From Advenella kashmirensis W13003 (GTDB lineage: Bacteria > Pseudomonadota > Gammaproteobacteria > Burkholderiales > Burkholderiaceae_B): a DNA stretch of 64,000 nucleotides. The DNA is taken from the NCBI RefSeq assembly GCF_000506985.1, contig NZ_KI650979.1:1860710-1924709 (forward strand), written 5' to 3'. The translations under genes were made by a program, and so were the position numbers. Below, piece by piece: positions 1-8,945 of the stretch (the stretch's first letter is position 1; the number at the start of each line of letters is the position of its first letter). The notes under the pieces were generated by a model. That model ran no database searches. It was not told where the DNA came from and was given only the letters and a program-made list of their open reading frames with translations.

Positions 1-1577
1 CGCTGACACCGGAGCAACGTGCCAAAGCTGGACCGAAGAATGGTGGCATTGCAGCGGCTACGGTCAGTATCGATTTGCTCGGCGGCGTTACGGTGATAAT
101 CGCCTCTTCACCGGCAGGGCAGGGTCATATTACGGTGTGTGCACAGGTGGTAGCAGATGTTTTCGGACTTCAGCCTAAGGATATCAATGTCAATGTCGAT
201 TTTGATACGGACAAGGACGCCTGGTCCGTCGCTGCAGGTAATTACTCCAGCCGGTTTGCCGGTGCCGTGGCGGGGACTGTCCATCTGGCGGCCACCCGGC
301 TGCGAGGGAAATTGGCTGACGTGGCAGCTCATCAGCTTAAATGTCCGGCCAACGAGATTGTTTTTGACAGCGGAAAGGTCTATCGCGAGCATCATGCGGA
401 CAGGGCAGTGCCTTTTGCGCGTCTTGCCAGCAGCGCACACTGGGCACCGGCCGAACTGCCTGAGGGTATGTCGCCTGCTATGCGGGTCACGGAGTTTTGG
501 ACGCCAGAATCACTGGGTGCGCCCACCAAGGATGACCGAGTCAATACGTCGGCTGCGTACGGTTTCGCCTTCGATATTTGTGCGGTGGAAATCGACAGGA
601 GAACCGGAAGTGTCAGAATTGATCGATATGTGACTGCACATGACGCAGGGAAAATACTGAATCCCGCCATGGCGGACGGTCAAATTCGAGGCGCTTTCGC
701 TCAGGGACTAGGGGCCGCATTGCTGGAGGAGTTTCGCTATGGCGACGATGGGGCGTTTCAGTCGGGCACTTTTGCCGATTACCTGGTTCCTACCAGCTAT
801 GAAGTGCCTGATCCCGTTATTGTCCATTTGGAGACGCCGAGCCCCTTCACTCCTTTGGGTGCAAAAGGTCTCGGCGAAGGCAACAATATGAGTACGCCGG
901 TATGTATTGCGAATGCTGTGGCGGACGCATTGAGCCCGCTCGGCGGCACGCCGGATATCCGGCTGCCCCTGAATCCGAACCGGGTACTCGAGCTGATCGG
1001 ATTTGAGGATCCGGCTCCTTCGGGAGATGTGCAGATTCAGAAACCGGCGAAAAAAGCCGGCAAGGGGCACGCCCTGTCGGCATCGGGCAGCACACAAATT
1101 CCCGCGCCGCCAGAGAAAGTGTTCGATGTGCTTATGGATCCGCAGGCACTGGCCAGGGTGATTCCGGGCTGCCGCGAACTGCAGCGCATTGGAGAGAACC
1201 AGTACAGGGCCGACGTCGCGATCAGCATCGGGATGATTAAGGCCCGTTATGAAGCCACCATTTCCCTGTCCAATATTGATAGGCCAAACTCACTGCATCT
1301 GCAGGGTATCGGTGTGTCATCTCTGGGCGGTGCGGAAGGTGGCGGCGACATTGTGTTGCAAGCCAACGAGCAAGGCACGCTGATGAAATATCAATACGAG
1401 GCCGAGGTACAGGGGAAGGTGGCCGCTGTCGGAGGCCGCATGCTGGAAGGGGCTGCGCGTATGGTGCTGGGCCAGCTGTTTGAACAACTTGGCCGCCAGG
1501 CATCGGGTCGGGGCGGGGGTGGCAGCACCAGTTCTTTCTGGCGTCGCGTTTTGCGCTTTCTGAGGATAGGAAAATGA
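1..1577 (+). CDS. Molybdopterin-binding large subunit of a xanthine-oxidase-family hydroxylase, C-terminal part, fused to a CoxG/SRPBCC domain
   Basis: The frame is open from base 3 with no start in the window, so only the last ~524 residues are seen. Roughly residues 1-330 match the C-terminal half of CoxL/XdhB-type large subunits, which hold the molybdenum cofactor: GQGH near residue 40 and the GAKGLGEG loop near 286-293 with the conserved glutamate. After a Lys/Ala/Gly linker, residues ~360-495 form an SRPBCC domain of the CoxG type (IPAPPEKVFDVLMDP...). CoxG is normally a separate protein linked to cofactor maturation or membrane attachment, so the fusion is notable. The tail is Gly/Ser-rich then basic. 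The stop overlaps the next start (ATGA), indicating a coupled operon. The substrate cannot be read from sequence; the neighbouring CoA ligase and BenE suggest an aromatic acid or its CoA ester. Confidence 0.88.
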   Translation, partial: LTPEQRAKAGPKNGGIAAATVSIDLLGGVTVIIASSPAGQGHITVCAQVVADVFGLQPKDINVNVDFDTDKDAWSVAAGNYSSRFAGAVAGTVHLAATRLRGKLADVAAHQLKCPANEIVFDSGKVYREHHADRAVPFARLASSAHWAPAELPEGMSPAMRVTEFWTPESLGAPTKDDRVNTSAAYGFAFDICAVEIDRRTGSVRIDRYVTAHDAGKILNPAMADGQIRGAFAQGLGAALLEEFRYGDDGAFQSGTFADYLVPTSYEVPDPVIVHLETPSPFTPLGAKGLGEGNNMSTPVCIANAVADALSPLGGTPDIRLPLNPNRVLELIGFEDPAPSGDVQIQKPAKKAGKGHALSASGSTQIPAPPEKVFDVLMDPQALARVIPGCRELQRIGENQYRADVAISIGMIKARYEATISLSNIDRPNSLHLQGIGVSSLGGAEGGGDIVLQANEQGTLMKYQYEAEVQGKVAAVGGRMLEGAARMVLGQLFEQLGRQASGRGGGGSTSSFWRRVLRFLRIGK

Positions 1578-2413
1578 AGCCACACGCGTTTGAATACCGG
1601 CGGGTCGAGAAGGTCTCCGAGGCGTTGCAATGGTTGCGTGAAGACGGCGAGAACGCGCGCATCCTCGCCGGCGGGCAATCTTTAGTTATTCTGCTGAATA
1701 TGCGGTTGGCTCAGCCCGCCAGATTGCTGGATATATCACGGTGTGCCGAACTGAACTACCTGAGGCAGGAAAAAGGCATGCTGTGCATTGGCGCCAGTAC
1801 AACCCAAGCGCAGTTGCAATACTGGCCCGATCTGCCCAGAACCGTGCCTCTTCTGGCTGAAGCCATCCCCTTCATTTCTCATTATCAGATCCGTAATAGA
1901 GGCACCGTGGTTGGCTCGATTGCGCACGCCGATCCCAGTGCGGAGTTGCCTTTGTGCCTGGCGACGCTTTGTGGCCGCGTCGTGCTGCGTTCCCACAAAA
2001 AATCCCGTGTGCTGGACGCCGCACAATTCCAGCAGGGCATGCTGACGACGGCCAAAGAGACCGATGAACTGCTCACTGAGGTTCGTTTTCCTGTGGCAGG
2101 GGAAGGGCATGGTTATGCATTTGATGAATTTGCCCTGCGCCGTGGTGATTTTGCCATCGTCGCCTGTGCTGTCGATGTTGGACCGGAAAAAGTACGACTC
2201 GGCATTGGTGGCGTGGCGGACAAGCCGATGGTGGTCGAATGGGAACGCAGGGACTCCGCTTCCTTCGGACAAAAACTTAATGACCTGGCCTGGCAGCTGG
2301 ATGCCCAGGACGACCAGCATGCCTCGGCAGCCTACCGTCGCCATTTGGTGCGGGAACTGGGACAGAGCACCATTGATACTGCGCTTTCCCGTTGTGCAAA
2401 AAAAGAGGACTAA
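1574..2413 (+). CDS. FAD-binding medium subunit of molybdenum hydroxylase (CoxM/CutM type)
   Basis: This 279-residue protein is the usual size for the flavin subunit that passes electrons between the 2Fe-2S subunit and an external acceptor. Two FAD-binding signatures are visible: ILAGGQSLVILLNMR (~34-48) and RNRGTVVGSIAHADPSAELP (~107-126). The start ATG overlaps the stop of the large subunit by 4 bp, preceded by AGGATAGG. The gene order large-medium-small is one of the common orders in this family. Together with the flanking genes it should form a heterotrimer in the cytoplasm. Family assignment is secure; the substrate is unknown. Confidence 0.9.
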   Translation: MKPHAFEYRRVEKVSEALQWLREDGENARILAGGQSLVILLNMRLAQPARLLDISRCAELNYLRQEKGMLCIGASTTQAQLQYWPDLPRTVPLLAEAIPFISHYQIRNRGTVVGSIAHADPSAELPLCLATLCGRVVLRSHKKSRVLDAAQFQQGMLTTAKETDELLTEVRFPVAGEGHGYAFDEFALRRGDFAIVACAVDVGPEKVRLGIGGVADKPMVVEWERRDSASFGQKLNDLAWQLDAQDDQHASAAYRRHLVRELGQSTIDTALSRCAKKED

Positions 2414-2416
2414 ACC

Positions 2417-2929
2417 ATGTCGGAAGAGCTGATCAGACATCCGATTCGACTTACGCTCAACGGCGTTGCACGTAGCAGCCATGCCGAAAGCCGCTTGTTG
2501 CTGTCGGATTTTATTCGTCACGAACTGGGGGCCACGGGCACCCACGTGGGTTGCGAGCATGGCGTATGTGGCGCATGTACGGTGCAAATCGACGGGGTCG
2601 CCACCCGTTCCTGTCTGTGCCTGGCGCGACAGGTCGATGGCTGCGACTTGCGTACCGTGGAGGGCCTGGCTAATGAGGATGGAACGCTGAGCATTCTGCA
2701 GCAGGCATTCAAGAAACACCATGCACTGCAATGCGGCTTTTGCACCGCGGGCATTCTCATGTCCTGTGTCGATTTTCTGGGGCGCTTTACTGACCCGTCT
2801 GAAGAGCAGGTCCGGGATATGTTGTCAGGGCACCTTTGCCGCTGTACCGGATACACACCTATCGTAGAGGCCATCCTTGACGTGGCTGCCCAATTGAAAA
2901 CTGAAAAATCGGAGACTGAAAATGCTTGA
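2417..2929 (+). CDS. 2Fe-2S small subunit of molybdenum hydroxylase (CoxS/CutS type)
   Basis: This 170-residue electron-transfer subunit has the two expected cluster domains. The N-terminal plant-ferredoxin-like cluster is marked by CEHGVCGACTVQIDG and a following Cys (RSC). The C-terminal helical cluster is marked by CGFCTAGILMSC and HLCRCTGYTPIVEA. All eight cysteine ligands appear to be present. It starts 3 bp after the FAD subunit and overlaps the following CoA ligase by 8 bp, so the three hydroxylase subunits and the ligase are translationally packed. Confidence 0.93.
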   Translation: MSEELIRHPIRLTLNGVARSSHAESRLLLSDFIRHELGATGTHVGCEHGVCGACTVQIDGVATRSCLCLARQVDGCDLRTVEGLANEDGTLSILQQAFKKHHALQCGFCTAGILMSCVDFLGRFTDPSEEQVRDMLSGHLCRCTGYTPIVEAILDVAAQLKTEKSETENA

Positions 2930-4475
2930 TCTGGGAAGCACTTTTATACAAAGTGTTGAACGCAACCCCAACGCGCCGGCACTGGTGGCTGACGAAAAAC
3001 GTCTGACGTATGCGCAATGGTTCGATATTATAAAAACGGTCGCGGGCGGTCTGGAGGAACGTGGGATTGGGCATGGCGATCATCTCTTGATTGTGATGCA
3101 GAATCGCTGGGAAATGGCCACTGTTCACTGGGCCTGCCAGATGCTGGGTGTGATCGTCACCCCCCTGAACTGGCGTTCCAAACCCGATGAAATTGATTAT
3201 TGTTTGGCCGATTCCAATGCAAAAATTATTATGTATGATGACTCCTGCATTGAGGCCGTGCGCGAGGCAAAAAATGTATCGAATATAGGGATAATTGCCG
3301 TGGGCGATACCCTGCCAGGCAGTCATCGTTTCGAAGACCTGCTGGCCGCAACGCCGATAGATGGTGTTTCCCGCGCGACCGCAGAGGATTTCTCGCTCAT
3401 GCTGTATACCTCGGGAACCACTGGCAAACCCAAAGGCGTACCACGTCGACATCGACACGAGCGGGCCGCTGCGTTGGCTCATGTCGCACAGAATCTGTAT
3501 GCCTGCGGGGAGCGTACTTTAGGTGTCATGCCGCTTTATCACACGATGGGTGTGCGCTCTTTACTTTCGATGGCGCTTATTGACGGATGTTTCGTGTGTA
3601 TGCCCAGGTTCGATGTGGAACAGGCCCTGACCTTGATTGAGCGCGAGGGTGTCACTAACTTGTACCTGGTGCCGACGCTCTATCACGATATGTTGTCCCA
3701 TCCGCGCTTTCCTGGAACAGATGTCAGCCGCGTGCGCAAACTGGGCTTTGCAGGCGCTCCCATGTCCGAAGCGTTGCTGCGGCGACTCGACAAGGCGTTT
3801 TCGCCAGATCTCTTTGTCAATCATTATGGCAGTTCCGAGGTCTACACCATGGCCATCACGCAGAACGCGCGCACAAAAGCGGGGTGTTGCGGACGCGCGG
3901 CCATCAATTGCCGCTTGCGGGTTATACAGCTCGGCAGTGATAACCCCGACAGTCTGGTTAATGCCATGGAAGAGGGGCAGATCATTGCTCATCTGGATGG
4001 TGACGAAGCCTTCGAGGGTTACTGGAATCGCCCTGATGCGAATCAGAAGTCCCTGATTGGCCGGTGGTATTTCACTGGTGATATCGGTTATTACGATGCC
4101 GACGGCGAATTGTTCGTTAGTGGTCGGGTCGACGACATGATTATCAGCGGCGGAGAAAACATTTCACCTGTGGATATTGAGTCTGTGATATCGCTGCACC
4201 CGGCGGTCGACGAAGTGGCTGTTGCCGGAATCAAGGATGAACGGTGGGGGCACCGGGTGGTAGCTTTTGTAAAACGTCAGGCCAGCGTAAATGCCGAGGA
4301 ACTGGACCGATACTGCCGCTCGACTGATCTTGCCAATTTCAAGCGGCCGCGCGAGTATGTTTTTGTAGCGGCCTTGCCCAAATCGCCCGTCGGAAAAATT
4401 CTGCGCCGCAAGCTGGTCTCCGGCGAGTACGAGATCGACGCCAATTGTGAACCTGCTATTAATCTTGCTAACTGA
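2922..4475 (+). CDS. Acyl/aryl-CoA ligase (AMP-forming, ANL superfamily)
   Basis: This 517-residue adenylate-forming ligase should activate a carboxylic acid to its CoA thioester with ATP. The P-loop-like A3 motif is YTSGTTGKPKGVPRRH (~159-174). The hinge region reads GRVDDMIISGGENISPVDIE (~403-422), and the catalytic C-terminal lysine is in LPKSPVGKILRRK (~488-500). The start ATG lies inside the 3' end of the 2Fe-2S gene with GGAG upstream. Its position between a molybdenum hydroxylase and an enoyl-CoA hydratase implies that the pathway runs through CoA esters; the BenE gene downstream points to an aromatic or cyclic acid as substrate. The exact acid cannot be named. Confidence 0.88.
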   Translation: MLDLGSTFIQSVERNPNAPALVADEKRLTYAQWFDIIKTVAGGLEERGIGHGDHLLIVMQNRWEMATVHWACQMLGVIVTPLNWRSKPDEIDYCLADSNAKIIMYDDSCIEAVREAKNVSNIGIIAVGDTLPGSHRFEDLLAATPIDGVSRATAEDFSLMLYTSGTTGKPKGVPRRHRHERAAALAHVAQNLYACGERTLGVMPLYHTMGVRSLLSMALIDGCFVCMPRFDVEQALTLIEREGVTNLYLVPTLYHDMLSHPRFPGTDVSRVRKLGFAGAPMSEALLRRLDKAFSPDLFVNHYGSSEVYTMAITQNARTKAGCCGRAAINCRLRVIQLGSDNPDSLVNAMEEGQIIAHLDGDEAFEGYWNRPDANQKSLIGRWYFTGDIGYYDADGELFVSGRVDDMIISGGENISPVDIESVISLHPAVDEVAVAGIKDERWGHRVVAFVKRQASVNAEELDRYCRSTDLANFKRPREYVFVAALPKSPVGKILRRKLVSGEYEIDANCEPAINLAN

Positions 4476-4496
4476 ACGACACATAAGGATTACAGA

Positions 4497-5303
4497 ATGA
4501 GTCAAATTAAACACCCTGCGCACGACTTGCTGCAGAACCTGGATGGTTTCAGGGTCGAAATCGATCCAGCAAAACATCGCGCTGATATCGTGCTGGATCG
4601 TGCGCCTTTTAATATTATTTCCATGCCTGAACGAGAACAGCTACGACTGGTTTTTGAAGCCCTGGATGCTGATGATAATGTCCGTGTCATCGTCCTGCGC
4701 GCCGAAGGCGAGCATTTTTCAAGCGGTGGCGATATTCGCGGTTTTCTTGAGGCGTCGCCCGAACACGTGTCAAAGCTGGCGTGGAATATTGCCTCGCCGG
4801 AGCGTTGTTCCAAACCGGTCATTGCAGCCAATCGGGGTTATTGCTTTGGCGTCGGCTTTGAGATTTCACTGGCCTGCGATTTTCGAATTGCGACTACCAC
4901 CACAGAATACGCTCTGCCGGAACAAAAACTCGGACAGATTCCGGGTTCTGGTGGTTCGGCTCGTCTGCAGAAAATGGTAGGCATCGGGCGTACCAAAGAT
5001 ATTGTGATGCGTTCGCGCCGCATTCCTGGCCCGCAAGCATATGACTGGGGATTGGTGCTGGAATGTGTTGAGGATGAACAGCTTGAATCCGCAACTGACA
5101 AATTGGTGGCTGAGTTGGTGAAATTCTCGCCGCTTGCTCAGCGAACTGCGAAAAAATTGCTGAATGACAGCGAAGACGCATCCCTAGCCGCCGCGATTGA
5201 ACTGGAAGGTCATTGCTACAGCCGGCTACGCAGTTCGGAAGACTTTCGCGAAGGTGTGGAAGCTTTCCACGCCAAACGCAAAGCCAATTTCACAGGAAAA
5301 TAA
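4497..5303 (+). CDS. Enoyl-CoA hydratase/isomerase family protein
   Basis: This 268-residue crotonase-fold protein has the usual length. The oxyanion-hole regions are visible: EGEHFSSGGDIRGF (~69-82), and NRGYCFGVGFEISLACDFRIA (~111-131) where ordinary hydratases have GxAxGGG. The region LPEQKLGQIPGSGGSARL (~139-156) is typical of hydratases, and the second catalytic glutamate may be the one in LPEQK. The cysteine and valine in the second oxyanion motif (CFGVG) differ from the common AxGGG pattern, as in some ring-acting crotonases such as dienoyl-CoA hydratases. It begins 21 bp after the CoA ligase with AAGGATTACAG upstream, so it belongs to the same operon. Cyclic dienoyl-CoA hydration is one option but is inference. 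Confidence 0.85.
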   Translation: MSQIKHPAHDLLQNLDGFRVEIDPAKHRADIVLDRAPFNIISMPEREQLRLVFEALDADDNVRVIVLRAEGEHFSSGGDIRGFLEASPEHVSKLAWNIASPERCSKPVIAANRGYCFGVGFEISLACDFRIATTTTEYALPEQKLGQIPGSGGSARLQKMVGIGRTKDIVMRSRRIPGPQAYDWGLVLECVEDEQLESATDKLVAELVKFSPLAQRTAKKLLNDSEDASLAAAIELEGHCYSRLRSSEDFREGVEAFHAKRKANFTGK

Positions 5304-5315
5304 AACCGCTGGCAT

Positions 5316-5373
5316 GCACGCATTCACTCCGCATGCGTGCCGGCATAACAACGACCGCCGAGCATTTTCGGCG
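5316..5373 (+). promoter_or_regulatory. Two hairpins in the hydratase-benE intercistronic gap
   Basis: Two perfect stems lie in the 87-bp gap. The first is GCACGCAT (5316-5323) pairing with ATGCGTGC (5333-5340), 9-nt loop. The second is CGCCGA (5356-5361) pairing with TCGGCG (5368-5373), 6-nt loop. Neither is followed by a T-run, so they are not standard terminators. The benE ribosome site GGAGACAATT follows at 5381. They may tune mRNA decay or benE expression. Confidence 0.4.
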
Positions 5374-5390
5374 ACCGATAGGAGACAATT

Positions 5391-6710
5391 ATGAATATAC
5401 AACAATCGGTGCCCGCACAAGGCGACGGGCACAAGGACCCGGCGGCGTCAGGATGGATGGCCGGTTTACGGGGCCTACCCTCCGCACTGAACCTGAACTC
5501 GGTCAGCGCAGGCTTGGTTGCTGCCATTTTTGGATGCTCCGGCCCGGCCCTGATTGTGATCGGCGCGGCTCAGGCTGGAAATCTGAACAACGGGCAAACT
5601 GTGGCATGGCTGCTCGCGATTTATCTTCTGGGCGGCATCATCAGCCTGTTTATGGGTATGCGCTACCGCATGCCGATTACCGGTGCCTATTCGATACCTG
5701 GGGCGGCAATCATGACTGCTGCCTTCGCAACGTTTTCATATCAGGAGGCCATCGGTGCGTTCATTATGGCGGGCGTCCTTGTGTTAATTCTGGGTGTCAC
5801 GGGTGTGATCGGTCGCATCATGCGATGGGTGCCTATGCCAATTGTTATGGCCATGATAGCGGGTGCAATGATCCGGTTCGGTGTAGCTGCGGTCGATGCG
5901 GTCAGCGCTGCGCCGCTGATTGCGGGTCTGGCGGCGCTCGCTTTCTTTCTCACTGGCCGATTGACGCGTCGTGTACCTCCAGTACTGGCCGCATTGATTG
6001 TCGGGTTGGTTGTCACCCTGGCTACCGGACAACTGCAAATGGGGACATCTGAACTTGCGTTTGTGATGCCGCAGTTTACGGCGCCGTCATTTACCTTGGG
6101 TGCTTTCTTCGGCATTGCCGTCCCATTGGCTGCATTGGTAATCGGAGCTGAAAACGCCCAGGCAATTGGCGTGCTGATGGCAGAAGGTTACAAACCTCCG
6201 ATTAACGCCATGACCATCGTCAGCGGCGTGGGCGGCATAGTAGCGGGCATGATGGGAGGGCACAATGCCAATATTGCAGGACCGATGACGGCAATTTGTT
6301 CTTCTGAGCAGGCCGGGGAAGACAAGGATAAGCGCTACGGCGCAACCGTTGTCAATGGTTTGCTGTTCGGCGCATTCGGCCTGATTGCAGGGCTTGCGGT
6401 CCCATTTGTGATGGCCTTGCCCAAATCATTGATTGGCGTAGTCGCGGGCTTGGCTATGATCGGCGTCCTGCTCAGTTCGTTGCAGGGCGCGTTTGGTCCA
6501 CGACTCGGGAATCAGGTGGGTGCCTTCGTCGCTTTTGTGGTTGGCATGAGTTCCCTCAATCTCTTGGGGATCAGTGCGCCGTTCTGGGCGTTGGTATTCG
6601 GTGTAATAGCCTCGGCGCTGGCAGATAAGTTCAGCCTGGGTCAGCGCGACCGCGCAGACAAGTCTCCGGAACAACTGACCAAAGTATCCGGTGAGCGTGG
6701 GACAGCCTAG
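5391..6710 (+). CDS. benE: BenE-family benzoate/H+ symporter-like permease
   Basis: This 439-residue inner-membrane protein is very hydrophobic, with about 12 predicted membrane spans. The N-terminus (GLPSALNLNSVSAGLVAAIF...) and repeated Gly/Ala-rich helices match the BenE family, whose characterised member imports benzoate with protons. The start is the ATG at 5391 after GGAGACAATT. It follows the hydroxylase-ligase-hydratase genes in the same direction, so the likely role is uptake of the aromatic (or heteroaromatic) acid that the ligase activates. A substrate other than benzoate is quite possible because no benzoate dioxygenase or benzoyl-CoA oxygenase gene is present in the window. Confidence 0.85.
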   Translation: MNIQQSVPAQGDGHKDPAASGWMAGLRGLPSALNLNSVSAGLVAAIFGCSGPALIVIGAAQAGNLNNGQTVAWLLAIYLLGGIISLFMGMRYRMPITGAYSIPGAAIMTAAFATFSYQEAIGAFIMAGVLVLILGVTGVIGRIMRWVPMPIVMAMIAGAMIRFGVAAVDAVSAAPLIAGLAALAFFLTGRLTRRVPPVLAALIVGLVVTLATGQLQMGTSELAFVMPQFTAPSFTLGAFFGIAVPLAALVIGAENAQAIGVLMAEGYKPPINAMTIVSGVGGIVAGMMGGHNANIAGPMTAICSSEQAGEDKDKRYGATVVNGLLFGAFGLIAGLAVPFVMALPKSLIGVVAGLAMIGVLLSSLQGAFGPRLGNQVGAFVAFVVGMSSLNLLGISAPFWALVFGVIASALADKFSLGQRDRADKSPEQLTKVSGERGTA

Positions 6711-6730
6711 TGATTGAATGGCCAAATTAT

Positions 6731-6739
6731 TGATATAAT
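6731..6739 (+). promoter_or_regulatory. Extended -10 promoter element for the AraC gene
   Basis: The string TGATATAAT (6731-6739) is a perfect extended -10 (TGn plus TATAAT). No good -35 is visible 17 bp upstream, which is expected for extended -10 promoters. A start near 6746 would give a leader of ~80 nt that contains the strong hairpins described separately. It gives the regulator its own promoter after the benE stop at 6710. Confidence 0.55.
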
Positions 6740-6752
6740 TGAAGAATGCTGC

Positions 6753-6810
6753 GAGACGGGCCCGGATGATGCAGCACGGGCTCGTCTCCACCCGTCCATC
6801 CGGGCGGGTG
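6753..6810 (+). promoter_or_regulatory. Strong leader hairpins ahead of the AraC gene
   Basis: A 12-bp stem (6753-6764 GAGACGGGCCCG with 6777-6788, one G-U pair) encloses a 12-nt loop. A second stem CACCCG/CGGGTG (6789-6794, 6805-6810) follows immediately and ends just before the start codon region. There is no T-run, so simple intrinsic termination of benE is unlikely. The pair could reduce read-through from benE or control translation of the regulator. Confidence 0.5.
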
Positions 6811-6826
6811 TCTCCATTTGGGTACC

Positions 6827-7696
6827 ATGTCAACGGCGATTAAAATATTCCAAGGCGCCTTTGGCCGCGTATCTTTGCTCGATATGAGCAAGCCGCTGGT
6901 CATTCATGCCCATCATCACTGTCACGCCCTGATCAAAGTAAGCGGTGTAGACAGTTCATTTTTGGTCAAAGGCAAAAGCCAGCCCTTGACTGAAGAGAGC
7001 GTCGTTCTTATCAATGCGTGGGAGCCACATGCTTATGAGCATACGCCCAGCGGTGAAGGGCGTTGTATCTTGCTGGCGCTTTACCTTGAAACAACCTGGC
7101 TTAGTCAGGTGTTGCACTCCCTCACGGTCAGCGGTCATCCGCAGTTTTTCCCCAAACCCTGTGCCACACTTCCTCCTGGCGCACGCCATCTTGCCAATGC
7201 GCTGGCAGCCGAAATGCTGGTATCTCAGGATATTGCATCTGATATTCTTGAAGGTAAGATCTTTGATCTGTTCATGGCCACGGCGGAGCGACATTCTTCA
7301 CTCAGAGACTCTTCTCCGTTGTTCAGCAGTTTACGGGCAAACACGATGGACCCCCGTATTCGCCGTGCCATTGGGAGAATTCGCGAAAACTTGCGCTACG
7401 GTGAAAACTTCTCAGAACTGGCAGCAGAAAGTGGATTGTCACGTGCACATTTTTTTGAACTGTTCCGCCGTAGTACCAATCTGACACCGGCTGTATATGC
7501 AAATGCGCTAAGGGTAGAAGCGGCAATCGCGGAACTGTGTCAGCCACAATTGCGTATCGGTGAAATTTCATACAATGTCGGTTTTTCTGCACCGGGACAT
7601 TTCACTCGTTTTTTTCGGCAGCATTTAGGTATTACGCCAGGCGAGTACCGGCGGGTTGTCGATCTTATGGATGACGACATTGATTTGCTGTTATAA
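6827..7696 (+). CDS. AraC-family transcriptional regulator
   Basis: The protein has an N-terminal cupin-like sensing domain (HAHHHCHALIKVSG, ~21-34) and a C-terminal double helix-turn-helix (~185-285). The latter has the family signature around ELAAESGLSRAHFFELFRR and IGEISYNVGFSAPGHFTRFFR. The ATG at 6827 is chosen; an in-frame TTG at 6818 is possible, but it lies closer to the leader hairpin. It is 289 residues long. Standing at the end of the hydroxylase-benE operon and in the same direction, it is the likely local activator of that operon. Confidence 0.87.
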   Translation: MSTAIKIFQGAFGRVSLLDMSKPLVIHAHHHCHALIKVSGVDSSFLVKGKSQPLTEESVVLINAWEPHAYEHTPSGEGRCILLALYLETTWLSQVLHSLTVSGHPQFFPKPCATLPPGARHLANALAAEMLVSQDIASDILEGKIFDLFMATAERHSSLRDSSPLFSSLRANTMDPRIRRAIGRIRENLRYGENFSELAAESGLSRAHFFELFRRSTNLTPAVYANALRVEAAIAELCQPQLRIGEISYNVGFSAPGHFTRFFRQHLGITPGEYRRVVDLMDDDIDLLL

Positions 7697-7858
7697 ATGT
7701 CCAATTGTGTTGCATTATAAAAATAGTCGCCTGGCTGATCGCTTCTGATATATATGGTGGTACATTCTAATCCGGCACGCATTTATCAGGTTTGCAGAGT
7801 GTTGGAGAATCCAGACGCTTTCATTCGGACGGATACGTGAACAGCCTGGTTTTCTCTG

Positions 7859-8749
7859 TCATTGGTCATCCAATGTCGCTTTGAAAGCCTCTTTCATACA
7901 GTCCACGAAAAAATCCGTATGCATATCCTGCTGTGCCAGCTGAGGCTTGAGCATGTAGCTTTTGAACGGAATGTCCGGCTTGAACGGAATGGAGACAATC
8001 CCCGGAAATTTCGTGGTACGGCTGACAATGGGATTCACCAGGCTGATACCCAGGCCTTCGTTCACCATCCGGCATATGGTAACAGCGTAGGCGGTTTCAA
8101 GAACCATCGTGCGTTGTATCGCGCCGAATGCTGCGTCAACCGCAATGCGTGAAGCACTGCCGGACGGCAGGGAAATGAAGCGCTCTCCCTCAAGGTCTCT
8201 TGGCGTCAGGTGGCTTCTGCCGGCAAGACGATGCCCGGATGGCACAATACACGTGGCGTTCTCCGCGTGAATTAACGACGTAATAACACCTGGCTTGTCG
8301 GGCATATAGGCTACGAATCCGATGTCGGAGTGCTGCGTCGCGATCCAGTTCGCGACGACGGAAGATTCGCCAGTATCAACAATCACTCGGATACGCGGGT
8401 GGCGCGCATGGAACAAGCGGATTGCAATCGGCAATGCACTCATCACAATGGATGCCGCTGCCGCCACCCTGAGCGCCCCCTGGCCAACGTCCCTGATGAC
8501 CCGCGCTGACTCAGCCATGCTATCGAGTCCGATGAATGATCGTTCCACTTCCCGGAAAAACGCTTCCCCCGCTTTTGTGGGCTGAATACGTCCTGCGAAA
8601 CGATCAAAGAGCGCGAAACCCGCTTCCTCTTCGAGCTTGCCAATGATGCGAGTGACATTAGGTTGTGACGTATGGAGCTGCCTGGCGGCAATTGTCATTG
8701 AGCCGGTGAGCATGACGGCCCGGAATGTTTCAAGTTGCTTGAAGTTCAT
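7859..8749 (-). CDS. LysR-family transcriptional regulator
   Basis: This is a ~296-residue LysR protein. The N-terminal winged helix-turn-helix is residues 1-60 (MNFKQLETFRAVML..., AARQLHTSQPNVTRII). A periplasmic-binding-protein-like effector domain follows. The ATG at 8749 is chosen because the conserved N-terminus starts there; an upstream in-frame start at 8782 would add 11 unrelated residues. It is divergent from the argininosuccinate-lyase-like gene at 8946 across a ~200-bp gap, so it probably controls that lyase and the following Bug receptor. Confidence 0.87.
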   Translation of the reverse strand: MNFKQLETFRAVMLTGSMTIAARQLHTSQPNVTRIIGKLEEEAGFALFDRFAGRIQPTKAGEAFFREVERSFIGLDSMAESARVIRDVGQGALRVAAAASIVMSALPIAIRLFHARHPRIRVIVDTGESSVVANWIATQHSDIGFVAYMPDKPGVITSLIHAENATCIVPSGHRLAGRSHLTPRDLEGERFISLPSGSASRIAVDAAFGAIQRTMVLETAYAVTICRMVNEGLGISLVNPIVSRTTKFPGIVSIPFKPDIPFKSYMLKPQLAQQDMHTDFFVDCMKEAFKATLDDQ

Positions 8750-8945
8750 AAGCGTCCAATGAAGAGCATCATTTTTACACAATCATGTTGTCCAAACGCG
8801 AATATCCAAATGTGTATTCGCCTCAGGCCTCCCTGCATGATACTGGAGGTCATATCAAAAATGTATGAACTCGCGTGAATTTGTGATTTGACGTGATGAT
8901 GTGCTGCGTCGATACTGGTTTCCATATCAAATGGAGTAATAAAAA

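Noticed and set aside
6753-6810. Hairpins as a standard rho-independent terminator for benE
   Set aside because: No T-run follows either stem on either strand.
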